From positions 36,801,652 to 36,865,651 of the forward strand of contig CM065680.1 in NCBI GenBank assembly GCA_017654935.2: 64,000 nt of DNA, given 5' to 3'. Positions within the stretch are counted from its first letter, which is position 1. Every line of letters starts with the position of its first letter. Made by a program: the position numbers and the translations under genes. This document shows positions 35,592 to 46,568 of the stretch, piece by piece. The stretch is from Phymorhynchus buccinoides. Lineage: Eukaryota; Mollusca; Gastropoda; Neogastropoda; Raphitomidae. Under the pieces are notes generated by a model. The model ran no database searches, was not told the DNA's origin, and was given only the letters and a program-made list of their open reading frames with translations.

Positions 35592-37880
35592 TTAGTGGGG
35601 AGACTGGGTCGGCTGGAATGGTGGAACATCTGGTCGCAACACAGAGTTCAAAGGAGCAGGTGGGTTGGAGATCAGTGGAATGGATTCCGACTGAGGTTGT
35701 TGCGGCAATCCTGTGTTGAGTTGTCCCAAGGTTGATTGCAGAATAGCAAACACCTCTTGCCTGAGTTTCCCCTTTAGCCTGGATTCATCATTGCTGATGA
35801 TGTGGTTTGGTAGGCCGATTCGGGCGAAAATGGCTTTGAGTGCCGTGGCTACCTGGCTAGCATCAAGTGAGGAGATTGGGGCGGCATCGCACTTCATGGT
35901 ACATATGTCGACCACGGTGACTATGTACCGGAATTTCTTCTTCCGTTGAGGTAGAGGCCCGACCAAGTCGACTGCCACTCGCTGAAAGGGAGGGGTAGGT
36001 GACGGCTGTATGTGCGGCGGCCTGTCCCGATAGTACCTTCGGTGGGTGTTTGCGGGCCCAGTGCTGCCTTTCACCTGAGGTACCGGTGGCGAGTGGTCTT
36101 GGGTCGTTAGGCGGACATTCCTTGGGAAGGATTTTCCAAGTTGTGGCGGACTTGGGGACTTGGGACAATCTGGATTGGCTCGCGCGGCAATTTGGTTTGC
36201 CGCGTTGAGAGGTTTCTTCCCCGCTGAGGGAGATTTGCTCTTTGGGAAGGAGGGAGGGAGTTGGTTTGTGGATTGGGGAGAAGGGAATGCTGCTGAAACT
36301 AGGGCAGGTTGAGAGGGGTGCCCTAAAAACACATACTGTGATCCCAGTATGAGGTCATAGACAGGACTGTCCATGAGCACTGCCTTGATGGGTCCCTTAA
36401 CATATCTGGTGTCGACATTGATTATGGCGACTGGCAAAGTGGATGGGGGGATTGCAGCATCAGGGCCTTGCAGAGAGATGAAGTCTCCCGTGTATGCTGA
36501 CGCGGGGACTAGGGATCCGCAGACGATGGCGTCGCATGACAGTCCAGTGTCATAGAGACACTGAACAGGGATGTTGTTGACAGTCGCCTGTCCGACGACT
36601 GGCGGTGTGCCTGGACACTGGATTGGGGAGGGGTTTGTGCAATTCTGCGAAGTCGAGACGACTTGCATAGTTGCAACATTTTGCCGCTTGTAAGCAAGTT
36701 TCCTGCAGTCATCCCGATTGTGGGTGTTCGACTTGCAGTATGAGCAGAATAAGGGTTGTCCCAGTGGTTGTCGTTCATGGGTAGAACTGTTTGACCCACT
36801 GTTGGAGTTGGGGTTACCCCTGCTCTGCTGTGAAACAGTGGACCCAAAACCTTGTTGTAGTTTTGGCCTTTTAGGGGCGCTAGGTTCATCATGGGCTAGA
36901 GTGTACCTATCACTTAGCTGGATGAGGTCAGCCAGAGTTGTGGCACCTTGTTCGGCAGTAAAGGTGCGTAACTCTGGGGACATGGTTTCGCGCAGTTGCT
37001 CGCCAACCATCAGTTCCCGTAGATCCTCATAGGACTCAGTTTGGGCAGAAAGGGACACCCATTTTGTCAGATAGTTCCCTAGTCTATCTGAAAATTGGGC
37101 ATAGGACTCTCCCCTACCTTTTCTGGTTGTCCGGAACTTTTTCCGGTAGGCATCAGCTGTCAACTGGTATCGGTTGAGCAGGGCTTCTTTCAAAGCTGGG
37201 TAGTCGGTAATTTGGCTTGACGGAAGTTTGCTGTACACCTCATAAGCCACACCCCTGAGACTTTGGGCAAGCTTGAGGTTGTACTTTTCCGGAGCAAGCT
37301 CAAATTCCTGGGCCAGTCTTTCAAATCTATCAAGGAATGCATCGATAGACTCTGTTGCCTCATTGAATGCCTCCAATGTGAAGGTCATGGCTGAGGTATG
37401 AATGGGGGGGTGAAAATTTTGAGGGGCAGCAGTCTCGGAGTCTGCTGAGTTTTCAAGCTGCTTCATAGCTAGCTCATGGTCTCGTGCTTTTTCCCGCTCA
37501 GTGGCCTCAAGTTCGAGTTCTTTATTTTTGGCATCCTGCACTAGTTGCCTCTGCCTTAACTCATGAGTACGGATTTGCTCTTGCTCCTGAGCGTCGCGAT
37601 CTTTATCTGCTTGTTGAGCCTCGCGATCTTTATCTGCTTGTTGAGCCTCGCGAGCTTTATCAGCCTCTTGAGTCTCGCGAGCTTTGTCAGCCTCTTGAGC
37701 CTCACGAGCTTTGTCAGCCTCTTGAGCCTCATGAGCTCGCTGTTTGTCTTTCTCAGCCACCTCGCGAGCTTTCTCTTTGTCATATTCAGATATGACAAAA
37801 TTTGCTAACTCTTGGCCTGACAATCCTAGAGATTCTCCCCATTCTTTAAGCTCCCGCCTAAGTTTAACAATCTCAGCCAT
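35592..37880 (-). CDS. Retrotransposon Gag-protease-partial integrase polyprotein
   Basis: This single 762-residue frame starts at ATG 37880. Residues 35-145 form a charged coiled coil with tandem EADKAREAQ-type repeats. Residues about 165-330 are a helical capsid-like region, and LRELMVGEQLRETMSPELR resembles the SCAN-type capsid C-terminal domain of Gmr1-like gypsy elements. A CX2CX4HX4C zinc knuckle lies at C379-C392. An aspartic protease has DTG at 444-446 and LILGSQYV near 510-517. An integrase core fragment has DLVGPLP (D638) and SND (D698). The integrase zinc domain, the end of the core, reverse transcriptase and RNase H are missing, and the frame ends 84 bp from the LTR. In Gmr1-like elements integrase precedes reverse transcriptase, so this could be a simple 3' pol deletion. 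Mobility would need enzymes in trans. Confidence 0.92.
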   Translation of the reverse strand: MAEIVKLRRELKEWGESLGLSGQELANFVISEYDKEKAREVAEKDKQRAHEAQEADKAREAQEADKARETQEADKAREAQQADKDREAQQADKDRDAQEQEQIRTHELRQRQLVQDAKNKELELEATEREKARDHELAMKQLENSADSETAAPQNFHPPIHTSAMTFTLEAFNEATESIDAFLDRFERLAQEFELAPEKYNLKLAQSLRGVAYEVYSKLPSSQITDYPALKEALLNRYQLTADAYRKKFRTTRKGRGESYAQFSDRLGNYLTKWVSLSAQTESYEDLRELMVGEQLRETMSPELRTFTAEQGATTLADLIQLSDRYTLAHDEPSAPKRPKLQQGFGSTVSQQSRGNPNSNSGSNSSTHERQPLGQPLFCSYCKSNTHNRDDCRKLAYKRQNVATMQVVSTSQNCTNPSPIQCPGTPPVVGQATVNNIPVQCLYDTGLSCDAIVCGSLVPASAYTGDFISLQGPDAAIPPSTLPVAIINVDTRYVKGPIKAVLMDSPVYDLILGSQYVFLGHPSQPALVSAAFPSPQSTNQLPPSFPKSKSPSAGKKPLNAANQIAARANPDCPKSPSPPQLGKSFPRNVRLTTQDHSPPVPQVKGSTGPANTHRRYYRDRPPHIQPSPTPPFQRVAVDLVGPLPQRKKKFRYIVTVVDICTMKCDAAPISSLDASQVATALKAIFARIGLPNHIISNDESRLKGKLRQEVFAILQSTLGQLNTGLPQQPQSESIPLISNPPAPLNSVLRPDVPPFQPTQSPH

Positions 37881-38129
37881 GGTTGTAAATACAACTATTC
37901 AAAATCAAAACAAAGCTGCTGAGTTGAATGTATCAAACAACACTTAACTATTTCAACATAAACAGAAATAGCATGCACATCAAAATAAAGTCATAAATAG
38001 CATTCAAACAAATCAAATCAAAACACAGTGAACCAAATCACAATAACTTTCCCAGTGGACACAAGATAAGTTTTTGAAAAGTAAATAAAGTTTGAATTGA
38101 AATTTGTTAGACTTTATGAAAAAAAAATA

Positions 38130-38150
38130 TCCCGGACGCGAGCCCCCAAT
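38130..38150 (-). promoter_or_regulatory. Putative primer-binding site
   Basis: About five bases past the 5' LTR the minus strand reads TGGGGGCTCG, then CGTCCGGGA. This resembles the tRNA-Pro-type primer site known from some retroelements, with a 2-nt insertion. The primer tRNA was not verified. Confidence 0.55.
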
Positions 38151-38154
38151 TAGA

Positions 38155-39929
38155 TGTGACGAGGTAATGGGTTAAAAGGCTAAGCCTCTAGGGAAGACTT
38201 TTAGTGTGTTAAATTTTCAAGTAGAAAATTTGCCTTTAGCCCACTTCTCTAGGGTATGGGAGATGAGCAACTTTCCCGGCCCCTTTTCATCTAATAAATT
38301 TATATTTGTGCCCGGGTTCTGGCTCGTATGGTTGTAAGAAATACAAGTGGTTGAATTGCTCTAAATGGCAGACAGAGAGAAGTAGGGTTTTACATGAAAT
38401 TACAAGACTCCCACTCTCATCAGTCTGACCAAAGGGTTCAGGATTATTTGACACTTGTATTTTATTTACTCCCAAAATCTGCATAAGATTATGCAACAAT
38501 AATAATAAAGCAGCTCAATGGCGCCAAAACAAAATATGAATAAAAAAACAATGGAATCCGAAAGGATTTACAAGACTTTTGTCTTTCTAGAAGGTTAGCC
38601 CCAAGCAGGAAGGGTCACTAAATCTTCATTGTCCGGAGGAAAGTTCAAATGATTGGCGCGGTCCGGGGGACTTAGCTGTTGTCAAGTTCCTCCGTAGTGA
38701 TCGGCGAATGCTGGGGTGGCTGGGCTTGCTCGTCAGATGAGAGTAGCTCCCAGTCGTTCCGGTTACGGCTTCGCGGGATGGCACGGTTCAGGCATGGTCT
38801 CCTCGCGGATTCTGGGTGCGGGGCGTCTTGGCGGCGGTCCCGTCTTGGTGCTTGTGAGTCCGGGATGATCGTCCGGCCCACGATGCCCTGCTGATAATCA
38901 CAGGAGAAGGTGGATGTAGATCTCTATGGCTTAGAGACAAGGAGCTTCAGTCGGCAGGGAATTAGTGAATCCCAACCGGCTAGAAGGCTTCCCTTGTACA
39001 ATAGCACTAGTTAATAAATAAACTGAATTTCAGTTAACAAACTGAGATCAGTAAAACATAAAAGGTGATCAAGCCAACATCACTCTCCATCCAACACCTG
39101 GAAAGGAATGTTATCATAAAGTGCAAGATTGCGACCCATAGGTTTCCTACTAAAAATAGACAAAAGGGTTAGTAGGCATAAACTCCGGTTCTGGTACCAA
39201 AAGTGTTAAAGTCAAAAACACACACACACAAATAATCAGTGCACATAAATAGAACAGAATGTTTACCACTTCTTTTCAATAACATATCTATCTACTCCTT
39301 ATTCATCATTGAACATAGGATCTAGATCAAAACTAGGGTCAAACAAACCAGATCTCAATCACCAGCCATCAATAATACTTACTAGTGGGCTTATTATGAC
39401 TGGTTGTGAGTGTTGCTCTAGCTACGTTTCAGCATCTTGTGTGAAAACTTTTTCTCACTACTCCAATTATAGCCTTCACTTTCAAACAATGAAAGCCTGT
39501 CATTGGTTTATAGCAGTCGACACGTCACAAGATGATGCTATAATTTTATGCATACTAGTACCGAACAATCACGCGCCAGTTACATCCTTATCACGTGCCG
39601 ACATTCCGGGAAGGAAAATCGTCTTCAAAGGGATCCGACTGTTGACTATCACTATCTCGTGATGGGGGACGGCAATTAAAGATAAGGGGGGGGGGGGGGT
39701 AAAGGGAGATAACCTCGGTAGGTGGTACATGCTGGCAGGGGAGGTAAATCGGCTTCAAAGAGACAAATTCCCTTAATCGGCGTTCGCTTTTGAAGCAGCC
39801 GGGCAATTAAAGTGGCGGTTGGTCGAGAAATGAAAAGGAGAGAGGGTGGGGGGTGGGGAGGGGGAGAAGGGGTGTGTGTGTAGATAAGAAATAAAGAAAG
39901 CGGGTCGCATGCGGGACACTTACGTCACA
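38155..39929 (-). repeat. 5' LTR (element orientation)
   Basis: This 1775-bp partner of 33740-35507 lies upstream of the element's reading frame on the minus strand, so it should carry the element promoter. No clear TATA box was assigned. Confidence 0.95.
38672..38881 (-). CDS. Short frame inside the 5' LTR, 69 codons
   Basis: This is the counterpart of 34260-34469 in the other LTR. Its length is the same, with one Arg/Cys difference. Coding use is unproven. Confidence 0.3.
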   Translation of the reverse strand: MGRTIIPDSQAPRRDRRQDAPHPESARRPCLNRAIPRSRNRNDWELLSSDEQAQPPQHSPITTEELDNS

Positions 39930-39934
39930 CTCCC

Positions 39935-40055
39935 CACGATCCCCTTGGCGGAGGTTTCCGAAAAGTAAGGACGGCATGACCTTCGGAGGGTGCCAAGGAT
40001 GCTTGATGCCAAATTTGGTGTCGATCGGTTGAGAACTGTGGCCGTGCATAAGGGA
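39935..40055. repeat. Remainder of the third C-tract unit
   Basis: It continues the repeat interrupted at 33739, from CACGATCCCCTTGGCGGAGG to GAACTGTGGCCGTGC. It defines the empty site of the LTR element. Confidence 0.85.
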
Positions 40056-40348
40056 CACACAGACAGACAGACAGCCACACACACACAGACAGATTTCGAA
40101 AATATATATAAGATATCTTTCTGCCTGTCTGTCTCTCGCTCTCTTATCCGTCTGTCTCTCTGAGCATCTCACACATAAACAGCAGTCTCTCTCATCTCTC
40201 TCTCTCTCTCTCTCTGCCAAGCTCTCTCTCTCATCTCTCTCTCTCTCTCTCTCTCTCTCTAACTTTTTTTAGTTGTTTGCCTGTCTCTGTCTCCTTGATA
40301 TGCCCTCGCTCTCTGTTTCTCTCTTGTCTCTGTTTGTCTGTCTGTCTC

Positions 40349-40440
<92 letters not shown>

Positions 40441-40620
40441 CTGAGAAAGAGAGAGAGAGAGAGAGAGAGTCATGCACATACATACATACACACACACACA
40501 CACATACATGCGCTAAAACGTGCATGCAACATACATACATACATACAGAGAGAGAGAGAGGTGGAGAGAGAGACAGAGAGTGGAGACATACAGACACAGA
40601 AACCGACAGGAGAGAACAAC
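40055..40620. repeat. Simple-repeat block (CAGA, CT, GA, CATA)
   Basis: It comprises CAGACAGA units, (CT)n tracts at 40195-40260 and 40340-40434, an inverted (GA)n at 40446-40470 and CATACATA units. The inverted CT/GA tracts can pair. Confidence 0.9.
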
Positions 40621-40838
40621 AAACAATGAAGGAACAAATGGTTAAATGATTAGGCCATTGGCCCCTATCACTGGAGGTGATAGATTTTTTTTAAAAACAG
40701 ACAGGAGATCTAGAGCGAAAGAGAGAGGCAAGCAAAAGCAGAGAGACAGACAAGAGAAAACAAAACGATATTTTATTTAACCAGGGAAACATGAGATAAG
40801 CAATACACACTTTTTGTCAGTCATGGTAAGTCACTTAA

Positions 40839-41075
40839 AGCCGGTGCTACACACGCGTAAAATCGCATAGGGATGCGATGCGATTGGGTTACGTGAGTCA
40901 CGATTCATGTGAAACACTGATACTTCCGCCTAAAAAGAATTCTGCCATTTTCGCTTACTATACTCAAGTAGGCCCAATACACGAATTTCCTGTGAATCAT
41001 GACTTACATCGTCAAAATCGCATCGCTTTCAGATCCGAATCGAATGTGTGTAGCAGGCCGACTCACGTGACAATT
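40839..41075. mobile_element. MITE with GCTACACAC ends
   Basis: Inverted ends are CCGGTGCTACACACGC and GTGTGTAGCAGGCCG. The interior has two ATCGCAT motifs. It is distantly like 43033-43203. Confidence 0.6.
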
Positions 41076-41164
41076 ACTGGACTCTCGTCCAGGAACCTTG
41101 ACTTGAGGATTGCGTCATACAAGCTGAGTGAAATAAAGCCTTCCACAGGTTTTGATGTAGGAAG

Positions 41165-41300
41165 AAATAATGTTTTACGCCCTCTTTGGCCTTTCGGCCA
41201 TGTGGGGCATTGGGTTTTGATGTGGTAGGTAGGTAGAGAAAATAATGTTTTACGCCCTCTTTGGCCTTTCGGCCATGTGGGGCTAGGTAGGTAGGTAGGT
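41165..41300. repeat. Two tandem SINE-head fragments
   Basis: ATGTTTTACGCCCTCTTTGG followed by CCTTTCGGCCATGTGGGG occurs twice, joined to short GTAGGTAG repeats. It matches the head of the SINE-like element at 59640-59672. Confidence 0.6.
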
Positions 41301-41388
41301 AGATATAGTGCTATTTATAGGCCTCGCGGCCGCCCTTTGGCGGTCTCAGTGAATTTGACTTTTTTTTATTTTATATATATAACCCTTT

Positions 41389-41450
41389 CACCACCAAAGT
41401 TGCATTTTAGCACCACAGTGATTTAACGCCTATGTCACTATGTGCTTTTT
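41389..41450. mobile_element. Truncated family A MITE
   Basis: Only one end (AACCCTTTCACCACCAAAGT and the following CACCACAGTGATTTAAC) is present. TTAA is lost. Confidence 0.6.
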
Positions 41451-41691
41451 AAAAATCTATGAAGATTCAACACAACAAAAATCGCTTTTTATAAACGTAT
41501 CCGTTTTGTAAAGAGCACAAAATTATCTCTAATTTAACACCAAACACGCTATATTTATTTAGTTAGCTAGCTCACCAGAGATCATTAAAAACCGGGCCAC
41601 CTGGACCGGCCTTGCCTTCTCTCTCCATAAAATGTTTCCATGTACCCCCATGGGGATTTTTGGAACTGAATAAACCTTGAAACCTTGTCAA

Positions 41692-42790
41692 CGGAGTAGC
41701 TAAACTCCTAAAAACCTAAATTCACCGAAAGCTTCAGGACCAGATATAATATACCAAACAAAATCCTGAAAACATGCTCTGACACCATCGCTCCGATACT
41801 TACCTGTATTTACAACAGATCAATACAGTCAAGCCAACTGCCAGACGACTGGCTGTCTGCTAACATCTCTGCAGCCTTTAGTTTAAGAATGGAGATAGGA
41901 ACAGGGCTGAGAATTACAGGCCAGTATCCTTGACTTCAGTGGCCTGTAAGGTCATTGAACACATCATCTCCCGTCATCTGCGAGACCACCTTGAGAAATA
42001 TAACATCCTTACAAACAAAAAACATGGATTCAGTTTTGGGTTCTCTTGTGAGACCCAGCTGGGTTCATGTTTTCAGGATTTTGTTTGGTATCATATCTGG
42101 TCCTGAAGCTTTCGATGAATTTAGTTTTTTTCAGGAGTTTAGCTACTCCGTTGACATTTATGGAGAGAGGGGCAATTATATGGTCCGGGTAGGGTGTCCC
42201 AGTCAGTACTGATGGCGGTTAATTGTTGTCTTTAGTGAAGATGGAGCGGAATTGGTTGAGGAGGATTTTCGCTTTGGTGCTGTTGTCACTGTATAAGTTT
42301 GGGCCATCCTTCAAGGGTGCGACTCCCACATTGTCCTGCCTTCTTGATTTGACATATACTTTCAGAAGGGTTTTGAATCATTATCCCTTAAGCCTCTCGA
42401 TCTCTATCATGGTATTAATGAAGGTCCATTCCGCCTTCCTCATTTCCCTCCTGCATTGTTTTTGCATAAAACGACAGTTCTTCCAGTTTTTGCCCCGTTT
42501 TTCTGGCCTGTTTGTCCATCCTTTTCTCTCTCCGGAGCAATCTCTTGATGTGCCTGTTGACCTAGGGAGGGCTGGAGTTTCGCTTCATCAGTCTGGATGG
42601 AATGTTTCTCTCGATGGATGATGAGAGCTCCTCTCTGAAAATGGACCAGAGAGAGTTGATGTCTCTATCTTCCTTCCATGGTTGGTATAATTGCATTCCA
42701 CACGTTTGAATAATGTTCCTTCGGTTCTGTTGTATTTCTGTCATGCTGTTGCACCTATAAATATGAATTTCTCTTTGAGATAATAAAGTA
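41692..42790. mobile_element. Scrambled CR1-type LINE fragment with inverted halves
   Basis: The plus strand at about 41692-42061 encodes reverse transcriptase start motifs (LPDDWLSANIS, SLTSVACKVIEHIISRHLRD). From about 42062 to 42735 the minus strand encodes the preceding linker (DINSLWSIFREELSSSI, RHIKRLLRRKRRMDKQA). Both halves share about 85 bp (CAACGGAGTAGCTAAACTCC...) in inverted orientation. The end at about 42770-42805 carries ATAAAGTATACTTGAACTTG, also found at 21586. Confidence 0.82.
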
Positions 42791-43032
42791 TACTTGAACT
42801 TGAATTTCACTGAGAATCATGCCTCACAAATGCCACAATCAGGTCGCATTGGGATCGAATCGCATGCAGTGTGTCTGCCCGTTTATATGCATGTAACACA
42901 GTGGAGCCCTAGTTTTATTATTATCAAACAAGTAAAATTGTAGACCATGCTTTCAGAAATATAGTGAGTAATTCCCCCCTCGCCGGGGTGAGGGGGGGGG
43001 GGGGGGGGGAGGTATGGACACCTGTTGGTCTA

Positions 43033-43203
43033 AAGGGCCAGCCACACATCCACTAAAAATCGCACGACTGTACGATACGATTCGATCATGTGATATCGAT
43101 AAAGGTATTCTAATCTCGATACACCAATCACATTGTTCTTGGAGACCACTTGATCGAATCGTATCGTACAGTCGTGCGATTTTAGTGGACGTATGGCTAG
43201 CCT
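43033..43203. mobile_element. MITE with near-perfect 53-bp inverted ends
   Basis: The left arm (CACTAAAAATCGCACGACTG, then TACGATACGATTCGATCA) is matched by its reverse complement at the right end. Only about 60 bp separate the arms. Confidence 0.85.
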
Positions 43204-43930
43204 AACCACTCAACATGTTCACTAGACCTACACTTCCGGTAAACAAGAGTCTGCTCCCTTATCTCCTGAGATTTGGTAAAGTTTCATGTTTGGATAAGCT
43301 CTGCAAATATTTTAAAGTGCCGTTGCTTTCTTATGCTGAGGATCGAAATAAATACATAAATCACATACTCATGGAATAGTAGTTTCATAAAAATGTGTTT
43401 TGAAGGAAAGTAACATCCCTGTCTTAATAATTTAATGCAGTCTGTTTACTAAGTAAGTTATACTGTATCAGTGTATTTCTCACTTATCTGACATCTGTTA
43501 TATAAATCACAGTATCAGTTTCTGGATCTGTAACGTATGGCTCCAACCCACCTGGGTAACTCTCCTGAAAACTGGGTCATTGTGACCTATCCTATTTATT
43601 AAACAATAAAAAATCAAGTCAAACAATGAGATATCATTCATTTGTGTATTTCAGCTCTAAATAGTTGTAAGAATCATATAAAATGTTTCTTTTAGCTGTG
43701 CATTTACCAACATGTGTAATAAACAATTTTGTCTTGAAAAATGCGCATTTTGGGTGCTTAGTTTTGTGACATGCCCAACAGTCTTGCATAAGGTTTCTAT
43801 TTTTTCAGAAACCACAAAAGATTCTGCACACATATGCATGCACACCCAAGATGAGTAGTAGTCCTTCCTTTATAGCAACAATTTTGTGGATTTTACCAAA
43901 AAGTGTGTTTTAAAATAACATTTTAAATAC
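43204..43930. other. Intergenic, nothing recognised
   Basis: It is non-coding AT-rich sequence before the GTTGTCAGCGCTACC element. Confidence 0.5.
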
Positions 43931-45656
43931 CAGGTAGCGCTGACAACATGTGGTGTCCTCAAATATAATAAAAAATAATGCAGATTTTCTTTGCCTCAAC
44001 AATCTCTAAGACCCATTTTTTTCTTATTTAGTTATCCAAAAACATATTTTTGACAATGTATGTGCATGAACAGTAAATATAATTGTTAAATAGATTTTTT
44101 ACAATTTTTTAAAAATCTTTGGTCATTGTGGTGTCCACAAAATGCGTTGTCAGCGCTACCTACATAATTAAAATTTTCACCTAGGGACTTCTTCTGCCCA
44201 AGTCAAAAGTTTACTACTTTCAAACAACTACTAAAGATCATTATTCATACAAAATTTCAAATGTGTGGGATGTTTTGATTGGTCAAGAGAGCACAAAAAC
44301 AGTATGGTGTCCACCCCTAAAAGGCCCGTTGTCAGCGCTACCTGGCCACTGAATGGGCCTTCTATGTGTAGAATAGCTTGTTCACAGTTAAGTTCTTAAC
44401 CATAAGGCAAATTTGCCAATACAATACACATTTATTCTTGTAGCAGACATATCTTTCAATTCACAAGAAATTTAATTCATACAATTTTCTTTTAGTGGAT
44501 GGATGACAATTGCGTCCTTGTTGTTGTCTGTGTTGCCCACAATGTTTTTCTCAAATTTAAATCTTATTCTTTTTTTTTTATCATTGGATACATATAAAAG
44601 TCTTCATTTCAAAGTAATCTGTAAGTTAAAAGTGATAAATGCACCGTAAAGTCTGTTTAAGTAGGTGAAATCATGTAATGATAATGGAGGACACCATGTT
44701 GTCAGCGCTACCAGTTGGTGTCCCTGTTGTCAGCGCTACCCAGAAATTATTTTTGTTATTAAGCTCTTTATATTTTACTTTTTTTTCTATCATTGAAAAC
44801 ATATGTCTTCATTTCAAGGTAATCTGTAAGTTAAAAGTGATAAATGCACCATAAAGTCTGTTTAAGTAGGTAAAATTATGTAATGTAGGACACCATGTTG
44901 TCAGCGCTACCAGTTGGCGTCCCTGTTGTCAGCGCTACCCAGAATTTTTGAATCTTTATTAAGCTCTTTATATTGTAAATTACCGTATCTATGGGTTATT
45001 CCTGGTGGTAATGAAACTATTCTAACACATCCGCTATGAAAAATTGTCATTTTGAGTGGTGAGACATTATATAACGACATTTTGATATGAACCATGGTAA
45101 TGTGCATAGATGACAACCAACACTAGTATTTAAACACATTTCTTTTGTATTATTTTGCAAATGAAACCATTTGTAAGTCTTTATTTCAAGAAAGTCTGCC
45201 ATGTTAAAGTGATAAATGCACCATAAAGTCTATTTAAGTGGGTAAAATTATATAATGGAGGACACCATGTTGTCAGCGCTACCAGATGGTGTCCTGTTGT
45301 CAGCGCTACCCAGAAATTTATTTGTTAAAATTTAACACTTATTTTTTAATTGTCAAATTAATGGAATATCAGAGATAATAATGAAACTATTCTAACACAT
45401 TTGAAATAAAATAAATGGCATTTTGAGTGGCACGACATTATATAACGAAAAATAAAACAATCAATTATGGTAAGATCCAAAGACGGTATAAACCAACACC
45501 AATATTAAACTTTAAAAAAAAAATGTTTTTAATGAAATCATTCATATCTCTTTATTTCAAGACAGTCTGTTATTCTAAAGAGATAAATGCATCATAAAGT
45601 TTATTTAAGTTGATGAAATTATGTAATGAAGGACACCGTGTTGTCAGCGCTACCAG
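43931..45656. mobile_element. Satellite-like element built on GTTGTCAGCGCTACC
   Basis: The 15-mer occurs in direct orientation at 44146, 44328, 44698, 44726, 44897, 44925, 45269, 45296 and 45640, and inverted at 43933. GGACACCATG adjoins several copies. Pairs about 28 bp apart recur in larger units of 199, 372 and about 371 bp. The outer copies form terminal inverted repeats. Confidence 0.85.
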
Positions 45657-45859
45657 CTCTGGACGCATATAAATAAAGTCATAAAACCCAGCAACGATAG
45701 CCTTGACTGATTTTGTTTTCATTTCATAAGAAAGTTGATTCATAAAGCTACTCTATGCATGCATTTTCTGTTCAATTTGCCCAATTTTATTTTTTGGCTT
45801 CTATGTCACATATTGGACCAGTTTTCAGGAGAGAGACCCACCTGCGTTCGCATCTCGAC

Positions 45860-46095
45860 CCTTCCAACGGAAGTGTCGCCATCTTAGTCCTTATTTGTGT
45901 GTAAACAAAGTGAAAATGTTATCTAAACGTGTAAAGAAAACATCCAAATGTTATAAATACAATTTAGGTAAGTTTCGAATTGGAACAGCCAAATACGCAG
46001 CATCGATCTGGCATTTTTCAAACAAAGTTAGTGACTAAGATGGCGGTCTCCATAATAATATTAATATGGCGCTCCTTGTGGCCGGATATGACGAC
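45860..46095. promoter_or_regulatory. Candidate SLC35F5 promoter region with YY1- and ETS-like motifs
   Basis: An ETS-like CGGAAGTG stands next to GCCATCTT (reverse YY1 core) at 45879-45896. AAGATGGCGG occurs again in the other orientation near 46037. Such pairs are common in TATA-less animal promoters, and the site lies about 1.9 kb upstream of the SLC35F5 ATG. The two inverted ACTAAGATGGCG blocks could instead be ends of a small mobile element, so this is weakly held. Confidence 0.25.
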
Positions 46096-46371
46096 ACGTG
46101 GGTACCAGCCATACGTTGTAGGAGCCTATGAAGGCTATGCACAACGGAAATAGGAGAGCGCATTGAGAGTTAAAATTCTGCCTTGATGGTAATGACAGTC
46201 TGCCTTAAGCACACAATTTTTTAGAATTTAACCTCATTGACATTGCCGACGACGTATATTATAATGCATCCTCTATAGTATTATAGGGCTTCACTTCAGT
46301 ACTCGACTACTTATGTGAATGCAAAACTGAAAAAAACCGAGTGTGTTACTGTTAGGAGGGTGTGTTTAATT

Positions 46372-46568
46372 AACTTTCAGGGCTCCTAATCGTCCCGCAA
46401 AACAAGGGGTCCCAGGGACTCCTTCACTTACAGTTACACTCAGTAGAGGGTCCTACTCCTAGAGGCGGGATAGAGGGTCCCTGTGGCATTGCGAATGCTA
46501 AAAAGAATTTTTCTAGTGCATCCCTGGGACCCCCTGCACATTCTTTTAGAGGGTCCTTTAGGGAGCCC
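46372..46568. mobile_element. hAT-like MITE
   Basis: Ends CAGGGCTCCTAATCG and, inverted, CAGGGCTCCCTAAAGG are flanked by AACTTT on both sides. GGGTCCCAGGGA occurs in both arms. Confidence 0.65.

Larger units (their letters stand above)
33740..39929 (-). mobile_element. Ty3/gypsy-type LTR retrotransposon, non-autonomous, complete ends
   Basis: Two near-identical LTRs (33740-35507 and 38155-39929) begin TGTGACGAGG and end ACGTCACA, flanked by the 5-bp target duplication CTCCC (33735-33739 and 39930-39934). The internal region holds one minus-strand frame (35592-37880) for Gag, protease and partial integrase. Reverse transcriptase and RNase H are absent. A primer-binding-like site follows the 5' LTR (on the right), and a G-rich purine tract (GGGGGG) precedes the 3' LTR. 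LTR similarity, about 98-99% by eye, and the intact frame indicate a recent insertion. It sits inside a tandem C-rich repeat. Confidence 0.95.
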
